Shown here: one piece after another, positions 21,612 through 29,756 of the stretch
Layout: the number at the start of each line of letters is the position of its first letter
Position numbering within the stretch: position 1 is the first letter of the stretch
Source: JAYVYM01 sp046593925
GTDB lineage: Bacteria; Actinomycetota; Actinomycetes; Mycobacteriales; SCTD01
Length of the DNA: 37,391 nt
Assembly: GCA_046593925.1 (NCBI GenBank)
Contig: JBKJQN010000020.1
Span: 1-37,391, forward strand
Direction: 5' to 3'
The notes under the pieces: generated by a model
Database searches by the model: none
The model's input: only the letters and a program-made list of their open reading frames with translations
What the model was told of the DNA's origin: nothing
Program-made: the position numbers and the translations under genes

Positions 21612-22957
21612 CGCACCTGGGTGAGCTGCTGCGCGACTGGCTCCCGACCCAGCGCTGGTACGGCGGCAAGGGCACCCCGATCGACGAGGTCCGGGTGCTC
21701 TTCGAGACCCGGCTGCCCGGCCTCGCCGACGTGCGGGTAACGGTGCTGGAGGTCTTTTCCGCCGACGGCGGTACCGAGCGCTACCAGCTGCTCGTCGGAC
21801 GCCGCGACAGCGCCCTCGAGCAGCGCCTCGAGCACGTCCTGATCGGCGACGTCGACGGGCAGCTCGCCTACGACGCCGTTCACGACCACGACGCGATGGC
21901 GTCGGTGCTGGCCATGCTCGCGAGCGGCGGCCAGGTCGAGACGCTGCACTTCACCAACGCCGGCCACATCGACACGTCCTGGACGAGCCGCGTCATGGGC
22001 ACCGAGCAGAGCAACACCTCCGTCGTGTTCGGCGACGAGGTCATCCTCAAGCTGTTCCGTCGGCTCCAGCCGGGCGCCAACCCCGACATCGAGGTGACCA
22101 AGGCGCTCGCCGACGGCGGCAGCACGCACGTGCCGCACCCGAAGGCCTGGTACGACGGCGACATCGACGGCGTCGCGACGACCCTCGGCCTGCTCCAGGT
22201 GTTCATGAAGGGCGCCAGCGACGGCTGGGCGATGGCGACGGCGAGCGTGCGCGACCTGTTCGCCGAGGGCGACCTGCACGCCGACGAGGTCGGCGGCGAC
22301 TTCGGTGCCGAGGCCGAGCGGCTCGGTGCCACGACCGCCGAGGTGCACACCCTGATGGCCCAGTCGCTGCCCTCGCGGCAGGCCGGCCCCGAGGAGTCGC
22401 AGGCGACTGCCCGCCAGCTTCACGAGCGGCTGGAAGCTGCGCTCGCCGTGGTCCCGGAGCTTGCGCAGCACGCCGAGGCGCTGCACGCCGTCTACGACCA
22501 GGTCGCCGCGCGCTCCGCGCCGGTGCCGGTGCAGCGAGTGCACGGCGACTACCACCTCGGGCAGGTGCTGCGCGTTCAGGAAGGCTGGGTGCTGCTGGAC
22601 TTCGAGGGCGAGCCGGCCCGCCCGCTCGCCGAGCGCACCGCGCTGATGAGCCCGCTGCGTGACGTCGCCGGGATGCTGCGCAGTTTCGACTACGCCGCCC
22701 GGCACCTGCTGGCGGACTGGCCCGACGAGCCTCAGATGGCGTACCGCGCGACGGAGTGGGCACAGCGCAACCGAGCGTCGTTCTGCGACGGTTACGCGCA
22801 CGCTGCCGGCAACGACCCGAGGGATGAGTCGATCCTGCTGCGGGCCTTCGAGCTGGACAAGGCGGTCTACGAAGTGGTCTACGAGGCGCGCCACCGCCCG
22901 TCCTGGCTGCCCATCCCGCTCGGCTCGATCGAGCGACTCATCGGCGGTGCCGCGTGA
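21608..22957 (+). CDS. mak: Maltokinase
   Basis: Mak (Pep2) phosphorylates maltose with ATP to maltose 1-phosphate, the GlgE substrate. The 449-aa protein starts at ATG with a cap domain containing LLRDWLPTQRWYGGKG (7-22), the family signature. It then has a kinase-like fold: Lys148 in VILKLFRR, catalytic HGDYHLGQ (312-319) and metal-binding DFEGEP (331-336). It is a separate gene rather than a TreS-Mak fusion, which occurs in other bacteria. It overlaps treS and glgB by 4 nt each. Confidence 0.95.
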   Translation: MTHLGELLRDWLPTQRWYGGKGTPIDEVRVLFETRLPGLADVRVTVLEVFSADGGTERYQLLVGRRDSALEQRLEHVLIGDVDGQLAYDAVHDHDAMASVLAMLASGGQVETLHFTNAGHIDTSWTSRVMGTEQSNTSVVFGDEVILKLFRRLQPGANPDIEVTKALADGGSTHVPHPKAWYDGDIDGVATTLGLLQVFMKGASDGWAMATASVRDLFAEGDLHADEVGGDFGAEAERLGATTAEVHTLMAQSLPSRQAGPEESQATARQLHERLEAALAVVPELAQHAEALHAVYDQVAARSAPVPVQRVHGDYHLGQVLRVQEGWVLLDFEGEPARPLAERTALMSPLRDVAGMLRSFDYAARHLLADWPDEPQMAYRATEWAQRNRASFCDGYAHAAGNDPRDESILLRAFELDKAVYEVVYEARHRPSWLPIPLGSIERLIGGAA

Positions 22958-25233
22958 CAGGTCCCGGCGCGCCCCGCGACAAGGCGCCCAGGGCATCCCG
23001 CAAGCGGGTGCCCGGCAACGCCAAGGCCCCGGTGCCGGTCGTCGCCCCCTCACCCGACGCGGTCCCGGCCGAGCTGTCGCCGGAGGTGCTCGAGCGGCTC
23101 GCCGGCGGCGCGTACCCCGACCCGCACGGCCTGCTCGGGATGCACCCGGTCGAGGGCGGCGTGGTCGTGCGGGCACTGCGTCCCGGCGCGGAGCGCGTCG
23201 TCGCCCACATCGCCGGCGTCGACGTCGAGCTCGCCCACCGGGCGGCGGGCGTCTGGGAGGCCGCCGTGCCCGGCGGCGCCGTCGTGGACTACCGCCTCAC
23301 CGTCGACTACCACGGTGAGCGCTACGAGGCGGACGACCCGTATCGCTACCTCCCGACGCTCGGCGAGGTCGACCTGCACCTGATCGGCGAAGGTCGGCAC
23401 GAGGAGCTGTGGACCGTGCTGGGCGCGCACGTGCGGCGCTACGACAGCCCGTCTGGCCCGGTAACCGGCACCTCGTTCGCCGTCTGGGCGCCGAACGCCC
23501 GCGGCGTACGGGTCATTGGTGACTTCAACGGCTGGGACGGGCGCGGCCACCCGATGCGGTCGCTCGGGGCGAGCGGCGTCTGGGAGCTCTTCGTCCCCGA
23601 CATCGGGGCCGGCACCCACTACAAGTACGCCGTCCTCGGCGTCGACTCGACCTGGCGCGAGAAGGCCGACCCGATGGCCCGGCGCACCGAAGTGCCGCCG
23701 CTCACGGCCAGCATCGTCGACGACTCGACCTACACCTGGGGCGACGCCGACTGGCTCGCGCAACGGGCGCAGGCGTCGATCCACGCCCGCCCGATGAGCA
23801 TCTACGAGGTGCACCTGGGTTCATGGCGGCAGGGCCTGTCCTACGTCCAGCTCGCTGGGCAGCTGGTCGAGTACGTGACCTGGCTCGGCTACACCCATGT
23901 CGAGCTGCTGCCGGTCGCCGAGCACCCGTTCGGCGGCTCGTGGGGCTACCAGGTCACGTCCTACTACGCTCCGACCGCCCGGTTCGGCACCCCTGACGAG
24001 TTCCGTTTCCTGGTCGACGCGTTGCACCGGGCCGGCATCGGGGTCATCGTCGACTGGGTACCCGCCCACTTCCCGAAGGACGAGTGGGCGCTGGCCCGCT
24101 TCGACGGGACGCCGCTGTACGAGCACGCCGACCCGAGACGCGGTGAGCAGCAGGACTGGGGCACCTACGTCTTCGACTTCGGCCGTCGCGAGGTGCGCAA
24201 CTTCCTGGTCGCCAACGCGACGTACTGGCTGCAGGAGCTGCACGTGGACGGGCTGCGCGTCGACGCGGTGGCCTCGATGCTCTACCTGGACTACTCGCGC
24301 AAGGCCGGCGAGTGGCTGCCGAACGAGTACGGCGGCCGCGAGAACCTCGAGGCTGTCGCGTTCCTGCAGGAGATGAACTCCGTCGTCTACCGCCGGGTGC
24401 CGGGCTGCATGACGATCGCTGAGGAGTCGACGGCCTGGCCGGGTGTCTCGCGGCCGGTGCACCTGGGCGGCCTGGGCTTCGGCCACAAGTGGAACATGGG
24501 CTGGATGCACGACTCGCTGGACTACATGGCCCGCGAGCCGGTGCACCGCGGCTACCACCACCACCAGATGACGTTCTCGATGGTCTACGCGTACAGCGAG
24601 AACTACGTGCTGCCGATCAGCCACGACGAGGTCGTGCACGGCAAGGGCAGCCTGTTGCGCAAGATGCCGGGCGACCGGTGGCAGCAGCTGGCCAACGTCC
24701 GCGCCTACCTGGCCTTCATGTGGGCGCACCCCGGCAAGCAGCTGCTGTTCATGGGGCAGGAGTTCGCGCAGGAGTCGGAGTGGAGCGAGCAGCGCTCGCT
24801 GGACTGGTGGTTGCTCGACCTGCCCGACCACCGCGGGGTCGCGCTGCTGCAGAAGGAGCTCAACGCCGTCTACCGCGCCAGCTCGGCGCTCTGGTCGCAG
24901 GACCACGATCCCGCCGGCTTCGCCTGGATCGACGCGAACGACGCGACCGGCAACGTGCTGTCGTTCCTGCGCTACGGCACCGACGGCTCGGCTGTCGCAT
25001 GCATCAGCAACTTCGCGGGGACGCCGCACGAGGGCTACCGGCTCGGGCTGCCCTGGCCGGGGCAGTGGCGCGAGGTCGTCAACACCGACGCCGAGGCCTA
25101 CTCCGGCAGCGGGGTGGGCAACCTCGGCGGGGTCACCGCAACGACCGAGAGCTGGCACGGCCAGCCGGCCAGCGCGCTGCTGCGCCTGCCGCCGCTCGGC
25201 ACGGTCTGGCTCGCGTCCGACCCGCCCGGCTGA
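22954..25233 (+). CDS. glgB: 1,4-alpha-glucan branching enzyme
   Basis: GlgB introduces alpha-1,6 branches into GlgE-made glucan. The 759-aa protein has a basic, Ala/Pro-rich N-terminal 40 residues (KAPRASRKRVPGNAKAP), then two beta domains typical of long GlgB (N1 at about 45-145, CBM48 at about 160-260) and a GH13 barrel with nucleophile Asp437 (GLRVDAVASM), acid/base Glu490 (TIAEESTAW) and Asp558 (ISHDEVVHG). The N1 domain is absent from short GlgB forms. The GTG start overlaps the mak stop. It is the last gene of the operon, and a hairpin covers its stop codon. Confidence 0.96.
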   Translation: MTGPGAPRDKAPRASRKRVPGNAKAPVPVVAPSPDAVPAELSPEVLERLAGGAYPDPHGLLGMHPVEGGVVVRALRPGAERVVAHIAGVDVELAHRAAGVWEAAVPGGAVVDYRLTVDYHGERYEADDPYRYLPTLGEVDLHLIGEGRHEELWTVLGAHVRRYDSPSGPVTGTSFAVWAPNARGVRVIGDFNGWDGRGHPMRSLGASGVWELFVPDIGAGTHYKYAVLGVDSTWREKADPMARRTEVPPLTASIVDDSTYTWGDADWLAQRAQASIHARPMSIYEVHLGSWRQGLSYVQLAGQLVEYVTWLGYTHVELLPVAEHPFGGSWGYQVTSYYAPTARFGTPDEFRFLVDALHRAGIGVIVDWVPAHFPKDEWALARFDGTPLYEHADPRRGEQQDWGTYVFDFGRREVRNFLVANATYWLQELHVDGLRVDAVASMLYLDYSRKAGEWLPNEYGGRENLEAVAFLQEMNSVVYRRVPGCMTIAEESTAWPGVSRPVHLGGLGFGHKWNMGWMHDSLDYMAREPVHRGYHHHQMTFSMVYAYSENYVLPISHDEVVHGKGSLLRKMPGDRWQQLANVRAYLAFMWAHPGKQLLFMGQEFAQESEWSEQRSLDWWLLDLPDHRGVALLQKELNAVYRASSALWSQDHDPAGFAWIDANDATGNVLSFLRYGTDGSAVACISNFAGTPHEGYRLGLPWPGQWREVVNTDAEAYSGSGVGNLGGVTATTESWHGQPASALLRLPPLGTVWLASDPPG

Positions 25234-25251
25234 CGAGCACGATTCGTCAGC
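25229..25251 (+). terminator. Hairpin over the glgB stop, probable end of the glgE operon
   Basis: GCTGACGA (25229-25236) pairs perfectly with TCGTCAGC (25244-25251) around a 7-nt loop, enclosing the TGA of glgB. There is no T-run. Position and perfect stem favour a terminator or a 3'-end stabiliser. Confidence 0.5.
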
Positions 25252-25745
25252 GGCGGCTTGGCTCCGCCTTCGAGCACGGCCGCCACGGCACCGCGTTCGA
25301 TCACCACGAGCCGTCGCAGGAGCTCGTCCCGGCCGACGCCCGCGGGATCGTCGAGCCACCGGCCGATGACCGCGTCGACCATCCCCACGACCCCACGACA
25401 GCGGTGGCCAGCGTGTCCGCCGGGGTCGGCGGCCGCCGACCCGGTGCTGGGCAGCAGGTCGCGGATAAGCGCAGCAATCCCGGCCACCGACGGTGTCCCT
25501 GAACCGGCGCACCGTGTCGGAGTCGTGGGCCCGGACGAACCGGTAGCGGTTCAGGTGGGCTTGCACATGGTCCAGGTAGGCCCGTGGCGCGTCGGCGACG
25601 ATGACGTCCAGGTCGTCGCCTGGCCGACGCCCAGCTCGGCGCCGACCCGGTCGACACTGACGTCAGGGCCCTCGCGGGTGATCAGCGCGCCGGCCGCATC
25701 GACGAATGCCGCCCGGCGCCGTGCGCGGTGCCCGGCGCGCGGCCC
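25245..25745 (-). pseudogene. TetR-family regulator, broken by frameshifts and a deletion
   Basis: TetR-like sequence is spread over three minus-strand frames. The N-terminal DNA-binding part is RRAAFVDAAGALITREG followed by VSVDRVGAELGVG (about 25735-25625). After a deletion around the recognition helix it jumps frame to DDLDVIVADAPRAYLDHVQ and HLNRYRFVRAHDSDTVRRF (about 25612-25500). It jumps again to GIAALIRDLLPSTGS (about 25485-25440), to ADTLATAVVG, and finally to GMVDAVIGRWLDDPAGVG and LLRRLVVIERGAVAAVLEGG (to about 25262). Intact relatives are about 200 aa. At least four breaks make a functional product implausible. It lies between glgB and the thioredoxin-like gene; its former target is unknown. 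Several sequencing errors are the alternative but unlikely at this density. Confidence 0.82.
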
Positions 25746-25818
25746 AACCGTCCACGCGTACCGGGCCGCCGTCCACCGGAGCAGCCCAGGCAGGCCTGGT
25801 GGCAGCGCGGCCCGCCGC

Positions 25819-26793
25819 TCAGAACAGCGCGTTCGCGAGGGCGCGGCGGCCGGCGACGACCCGGGGGTCGGCGGGGTCGAGGACGGCGAACAGCTCGACC
25901 ATCCGGTCGCGGGCCCGGGCCCGGTCGTCGTCGGCGGTTCGGCGCACCAGACCGACGAGGCGGGTGACAGCCTCGTCGACCCGGTCGGCGAGCACCTCGA
26001 GGTCGGCGGCCGCGAGCTGCGCGTCGACGTCGTCGGGGGCCACCTGGGCAGCACGCAGAACCGTCTCGGGGTCGACGCCGTCGGTGCGCCGGAACAGCGC
26101 CACCGATGCCCGGCCGGACTGGGCCAGCTCGTGCCGGGGGTCGCGCGCGAGCAGGGTGTCGTACGCCGTCAGCGCCGCGTCCCAGTCCCCGCGCTCGAGG
26201 GCGCCCTCGGCGGCCAGGATCTCGGGCTCGGGCGGCGGGCCGTCGTCGGCGCCTGGCGCCCCGCCGGGACCGGGTACGCCTCCGGCGCCGGGCAACCCCG
26301 CCTGGGCGGCAGCCGCGAGCACCTGGTCGAGGAAGGACCGCACGTCGCGCTCGGGGAGCGCCCCCGTGAAGCCCTGCACGAGCCGGCCACCGAGCGCCAG
26401 CAGCACGGTCGGGATGCTCTGGATCCCGAGCTGCGTCGACAGCGCCTGGTTGGCGTCGACGTCGACCTTGGCGAGCGCCCAGGACCCCCCGTCGGACTCC
26501 GCGAGCCGCTCCAGCACCGGGGAGAGCTGCTTGCACGGCCCGCACCACTCGGCCCAGAAGTCGATCAGCACCGGCACCGACATCGACCTGCGCAGCACCT
26601 GCTCCTCGAAGCCGGCCTCGTCGACGTCGAAGACGTGCGGGCCGGCCGCAGCACCGGCAGCCGGGGGACCCCCCGCCCCCCGCGGGGCAGCCACGCGGGG
26701 GGCGGGGCCGGAGCCGGCCGGCGTGGCCGGGGGTCGCAACCCGGACAGGTCGACGGCGCCGGCGATGTTGATGTCAGTCGGCCTCATGCGCAT
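25819..26793 (-). CDS. Thioredoxin-domain protein with C-terminal TPR-like region (CnoX/YbbN type)
   Basis: The 324-aa protein starts at ATG 26793 (RMRPTDINIAGAVDLSGL); ATG 26787 is also possible. Residues 20-52 are a Pro/Ala/Gly linker. Residues 53-160 form a thioredoxin fold with WCGPCK (83-88) and a downstream cis-proline (SIPTVLLA). After another Pro/Gly-rich stretch, the C-terminal third has helical repeats (LERGDWDAALTAYDTLLAR; DDVDAQLAAADLEVLADR) like the TPR region of E. coli CnoX, a chaperone-like thioredoxin. E. coli CnoX lacks the full CxxC, whereas this one keeps it, so redox activity is likely. It lies 60 bp downstream of the mutase gene on the same strand. Confidence 0.86.
   Translation of the reverse strand: MRMRPTDINIAGAVDLSGLRPPATPAGSGPAPRVAAPRGAGGPPAAGAAAGPHVFDVDEAGFEEQVLRRSMSVPVLIDFWAEWCGPCKQLSPVLERLAESDGGSWALAKVDVDANQALSTQLGIQSIPTVLLALGGRLVQGFTGALPERDVRSFLDQVLAAAAQAGLPGAGGVPGPGGAPGADDGPPPEPEILAAEGALERGDWDAALTAYDTLLARDPRHELAQSGRASVALFRRTDGVDPETVLRAAQVAPDDVDAQLAAADLEVLADRVDEAVTRLVGLVRRTADDDRARARDRMVELFAVLDPADPRVVAGRRALANALF
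26671..26707. repeat. Perfect 14-bp GC-only inverted repeat inside the thioredoxin-like gene
   Basis: CCCCGCCCCCCGCG (26671-26684) and CGCGGGGGGCGGGG (26694-26707) are exact reverse complements around a 9-nt spacer. They encode part of the Pro/Ala/Gly linker, so protein constraint is low. The mRNA would form a very stable hairpin about 85-125 nt after the start codon. Confidence 0.9.
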
Positions 26794-26853
26794 GTCGCCA
26801 TCCAACAGCACGCCGGCCGCGGGCCTTCCCCGGGTGAGAAGCGCGGCCTCAGG

Positions 26854-28566
26854 TCAGAAGCGCGGGGGCTCGACGTAGCTGCCCCAGAGGTCGCGCAGGA
26901 CCCCGCAGATCTCCCCGAGCGTCGCCTCGGCGCGGCAGGCCTCGAGCATCGGCGGGACCGTGTTGCCCTCACCCTGTGCCGTCCGCGACAGCTCCGCCAA
27001 ACTCGCCTGCACGCGGGCCTCGTCGCGCCCGGCCCGCCGCTCACCCAGCACGCGCACCTGCTCGCGCTCGACCTCGTGGCTCACCCGCATGATCTCCAGC
27101 GGCGCGTCGACGTCGCCGGTGTGGACGTTCACCCCGACGACCTTCTTGTCACCTTTCTCCACAGCCACCTGGTACTGGAAGGCGGCTTCGGCGATCTCGG
27201 CCATGAACCAGCCGTCCTCGATACCGCGCAGGATGCCGCTGGTCATCGTGCCGTCGGAACCCATCTCGCGGATCTTGCTGAAGATCGCCTCCGCCCGGCC
27301 CTCCATCTGGTCGGTCAGCTGCTCGACGTACCAGGAACCGCCGAGCGGGTCGGCCACGTTGGCCACCCCGGTCTCCTCGGCGATGACCTGCTGGGTACGC
27401 AGAGCGATCTGCGCCGCCTTGGCGCTGGGCAGGGCGAGCACCTCGTCCAGCGCGTTGGTGTGCAGGCTGTTCGTACCGCCCAGCACCGCCGCAAGCGCTT
27501 CGACAGCGGTACGGACGACGTTGTTCTCGGGCTGCTGGGCGGTCAGGGACACCCCGGCGGTCTGGGTGTGGAACCGCAGCCACTGCGCTTTATCGGTCTT
27601 CGCGCCGTACACGTCGCGCAGCCAGCGCGCCCAGATGCGGCGGGCCGCCCGGAACTTGGCGATCTCCTCGAAGAAGTCGATGTGGGCGTCGAAGAAGAAG
27701 CTCAGGCCAGGGGCGAAGACGTCGACGTCCAGGCCCCGGGACAGGCCGAGCTCGACATACCCGAAGCCGTCCGCGAGGGTGAAGGCGAGCTCCTGCGCGG
27801 CCGTCGAGCCGGCCTCGCGGATGTGATAGCCCGAGACCGACAGCGGCTTGTACGCCGGGATGCCGGCTGCGCAGTGCTCCATCAGGTCGCCGATCAGGCG
27901 CAGGTGCGGCTCGGGGGCGAACAGCCACTCCTTCTGCGCGGTGTACTCCTTGAAGATGTCGGTCTGCAGCGTGCCGTTGAGCACAGCCGGGTCGACGCCC
28001 GCGCGCTCGGCCGCCACGACGTACATGCAGAAGACGGGTACCGCCGGGCCGCTGATCGTCATCGACGTGGTGACCGCGCCGAGGTCGATCCCCTCGAACA
28101 GCGCCTCCATGTCGGTGGCGCTGTCGATCGCGACTCCGCAGTGCCCGACCTCGCCGAGCGCCCGCGGGTCGTCGCTGTCACGCCCCATCAGGGTTGGCAT
28201 GTCGAACGCGACCGACAGCCCACCACCGCCCGCCGCCATGATCATCTTGTAGCGCTCGTTGGTCTGCTGGGCGTTGCCGAAACCGGCGAACTGCCTGATC
28301 GTCCACATCCGCCCGCGATTGCCGGTCGCGTGCAGGCCGCGGGTAAACGGGAACTCGCCCGGCCAGCCGATCCGCTCGAAGCCCGGGTAGCTCTCACCGG
28401 CACGAGGTCCGTACACCGGGTCGACCCGCTCGCCGGACAGGGTGGTGAAGTCGGCCTCGCGGACCTTCGCCGCGTCGAAGCGTCCCTGCCAGCGCGCCCG
28501 GCCCGCGGCGGCGGCGGCTGCTGTGCCGGCGGCGGCGGCGTTGTCAGCGGTCTCGTCGGTGCTCAC
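26854..28566 (-). CDS. icmA: Isobutyryl-CoA-mutase-type acyl-CoA mutase, large subunit
   Basis: The large chain of a coenzyme-B12 carbon-skeleton mutase interconverting isobutyryl-CoA and n-butyryl-CoA, used in valine and fatty-acid metabolism. The 570-aa product has the TIM-barrel substrate domain but no B12-binding domain. Substrate-pocket residues point to ICM: Phe93 in TIRQF and Gln211 in TAQKEW, where methylmalonyl-CoA mutase has Tyr and Arg; their spacing of 118 equals that of Phe80/Gln198 in Streptomyces IcmA. Pivalyl-CoA mutase remains possible. GTG at 28566 follows a strong GAGGAG ribosome site. The N-terminal 22 residues are Ala-rich and disordered-looking. The small B12-binding chain is not in this window. 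Confidence 0.9.
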   Translation of the reverse strand: MSTDETADNAAAAGTAAAAAAGRARWQGRFDAAKVREADFTTLSGERVDPVYGPRAGESYPGFERIGWPGEFPFTRGLHATGNRGRMWTIRQFAGFGNAQQTNERYKMIMAAGGGGLSVAFDMPTLMGRDSDDPRALGEVGHCGVAIDSATDMEALFEGIDLGAVTTSMTISGPAVPVFCMYVVAAERAGVDPAVLNGTLQTDIFKEYTAQKEWLFAPEPHLRLIGDLMEHCAAGIPAYKPLSVSGYHIREAGSTAAQELAFTLADGFGYVELGLSRGLDVDVFAPGLSFFFDAHIDFFEEIAKFRAARRIWARWLRDVYGAKTDKAQWLRFHTQTAGVSLTAQQPENNVVRTAVEALAAVLGGTNSLHTNALDEVLALPSAKAAQIALRTQQVIAEETGVANVADPLGGSWYVEQLTDQMEGRAEAIFSKIREMGSDGTMTSGILRGIEDGWFMAEIAEAAFQYQVAVEKGDKKVVGVNVHTGDVDAPLEIMRVSHEVEREQVRVLGERRAGRDEARVQASLAELSRTAQGEGNTVPPMLEACRAEATLGEICGVLRDLWGSYVEPPRF

Positions 28567-28669
28567 GGCTGCTCCTCGGGCTCGGTGAGTGGAGGCTAAC
28601 CGGCCGCGACTGGTGCTGCGTGGCGGCCGCGCGGCCGGCGCGCACCTGCCGCCGTACCGTTGCTGGGTG

Positions 28670-29155
28670 ATGCGTGCCGAGGACATCCGTTTCTGCCTGT
28701 CCTGTGGCAGCCCGATGCAGGTGACCGGGGGCACGCACCCCGTCGCCCGCTGCACCTCCTGCGGGCGTCGGCATCACCTCGACCCCAAGGTGGGTGTCGG
28801 GGCGCTGGTGCGCGACACGGACGGCGCGCTGCTGCTGGTGCGCCGCGGCATCGAGCCGGGCAAGGGTCTGTGGGCGCTGCCGGCGGGCTACGTCGACGCC
28901 GATGAGGACCCGCGCGACGCTGCTTCCCGTGAGGTGTTGGAGGAGACCGGCCTCGAGGTCGTCTGCGACCGGGTCATCGACGTCTACCCGGGCGGTGGGG
29001 GCGCGTCGTTCTTCCTCGCCTTCGAGGCCGAGCTGGTCGGCGGCGCGCTGGCTGCGGCGGACGACGCGCTCGACGCCGCCTTCTTCCCGATCGACGACCT
29101 GCCGGAGATGGCGTTCGAGAGCACCCGCGACGCTGCCAGGCGGCTCAGCGCATGA
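28670..29155 (+). CDS. NUDIX hydrolase with N-terminal zinc ribbon
   Basis: The 161-aa protein has a four-cysteine zinc ribbon (Cys9, Cys12, Cys28, Cys31) followed by a NUDIX domain. The box GX5EX7REUXEEXGU is complete from Gly73 (GYVDADEDPRDAASREVLEE, then TGL). Such ribbon-NUDIX proteins are often nucleotide-sugar or NADH-type pyrophosphatases, but the substrate cannot be read here. ATG 28670 or GTG 28667 may be used: TACCGT at 28655-28660 lies seven bases before 28667, as in leaderless actinobacterial transcripts, and no ribosome site is seen. The gene diverges from icmA across 103 bp. Its TGA overlaps the next ATG. Confidence 0.88.
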   Translation: MRAEDIRFCLSCGSPMQVTGGTHPVARCTSCGRRHHLDPKVGVGALVRDTDGALLLVRRGIEPGKGLWALPAGYVDADEDPRDAASREVLEETGLEVVCDRVIDVYPGGGGASFFLAFEAELVGGALAAADDALDAAFFPIDDLPEMAFESTRDAARRLSA

Positions 29156-29370
29156 CCGCTTCCCGCCGGGTCACGCCGGTGCCGGGCGGTCCGCTGCTCG
29201 TCGAGGGCCCGGTCGAGGTCGAAATGCCGGACGGCACTCTCGTGCTGTGCGAGCGCCCCGTGGTGGCGCTGTGCGTGTGTCGCCGCAGCCGCCGGCAGCC
29301 GTTCTGCGACACCAGCCACCGGGTCCGCAGCCGTGCGGACACGCCGGACCCGGGCGCCGTCGGCAGTTAG
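29152..29370 (+). CDS. CDGSH-type [2Fe-2S] protein
   Basis: A 72-aa protein with a variant CDGSH iron-sulfur motif. CxC (Cys41, Cys43), then RRSRRQPF, then CDTSH (Cys52 to His56), matches C-x-C-x2-S-x3-P-x-C-D-x-S-H, with Thr replacing the usual Gly. The three Cys and one His should bind a labile [2Fe-2S] cluster. There is no membrane anchor, unlike mitoNEET. ATG overlaps the NUDIX stop (ATGA), so both are made together. In other actinobacteria, as I recall, such proteins lie beside heme-oxygenase-like iron proteins. Here that gene (29757-30755) is next but converges from the other strand. Confidence 0.86.
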   Translation: MTASRRVTPVPGGPLLVEGPVEVEMPDGTLVLCERPVVALCVCRRSRRQPFCDTSHRVRSRADTPDPGAVGS

Positions 29371-29656
29371 TCCGCAGCTGTCATCTCGACCTGCGAACGG
29401 AGCCCTCCTGGCGGCCACGGCCAGGACGGGACTCATGAGGCCTCGTCAGCCCGATCGGGGGCTTCATCGAGTTCGGTGAACTCGCGGCGGGGGGTGGCCG
29501 GCGCGGGTCGCCGAGCAGCTGAGCTCGTCGCGACCCCTCACGGGCGCCTCCTCGCGTCGCGCAGCCTGACCTCGTGTGTTGCGGCCGGCGGGCCGACACA
29601 CAAAGGCCACCCAGGGCCGGCTCCACCACGCTGGGCAGGCCTTGCCTCCTCGGGAC

Positions 29657-29690
29657 ATTGTGTGCCTCATCTAAAGCGTAAGCACACAAT
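29657..29690. repeat. AT-rich inverted repeat, possible operator
   Basis: ATTGTGTGC (29657-29665) and GCACACAAT (29682-29690) are perfect reverse complements with a 16-nt spacer (CTCATCTAAAGCGTAA). The segment is strikingly AT-rich for this genome. The heptamer CACACAA recurs at 29597-29603. The spacing of half-sites suits a dimeric regulator, but no start codon faces it closely. Confidence 0.6.
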
Positions 29691-29694
29691 CTCC

Positions 29695-29749
29695 GGAACG
29701 CGCGGAACGCGCGGGACGGGGGTGGCGGGACGGGTGGCGGGACGGCGGG
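29695..29749. repeat. Short G-rich tandem repeats
   Basis: GGAACGCGC occurs twice in tandem (29695-29703, 29704-29712). A unit close to GGGACGGGTGGC then repeats about three times to 29749. This lies directly after the stop of the diiron-protein gene (minus strand). It may be slippage-prone filler. Confidence 0.8.
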
Positions 29750-29756
29750 CGGGCGG

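Larger units (their letters stand above)
29371..29756. other. Non-coding gap between CDGSH and diiron-protein genes
   Basis: 386 bp between converging genes. No convincing protein is seen in any frame. It contains a weak hairpin (TGTGT 29575-29579 with ACACA 29596-29600), an AT-richer inverted repeat (29657-29690) and G-rich tandem repeats (29695-29749). It is longer than needed for two terminators. Confidence 0.75.
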
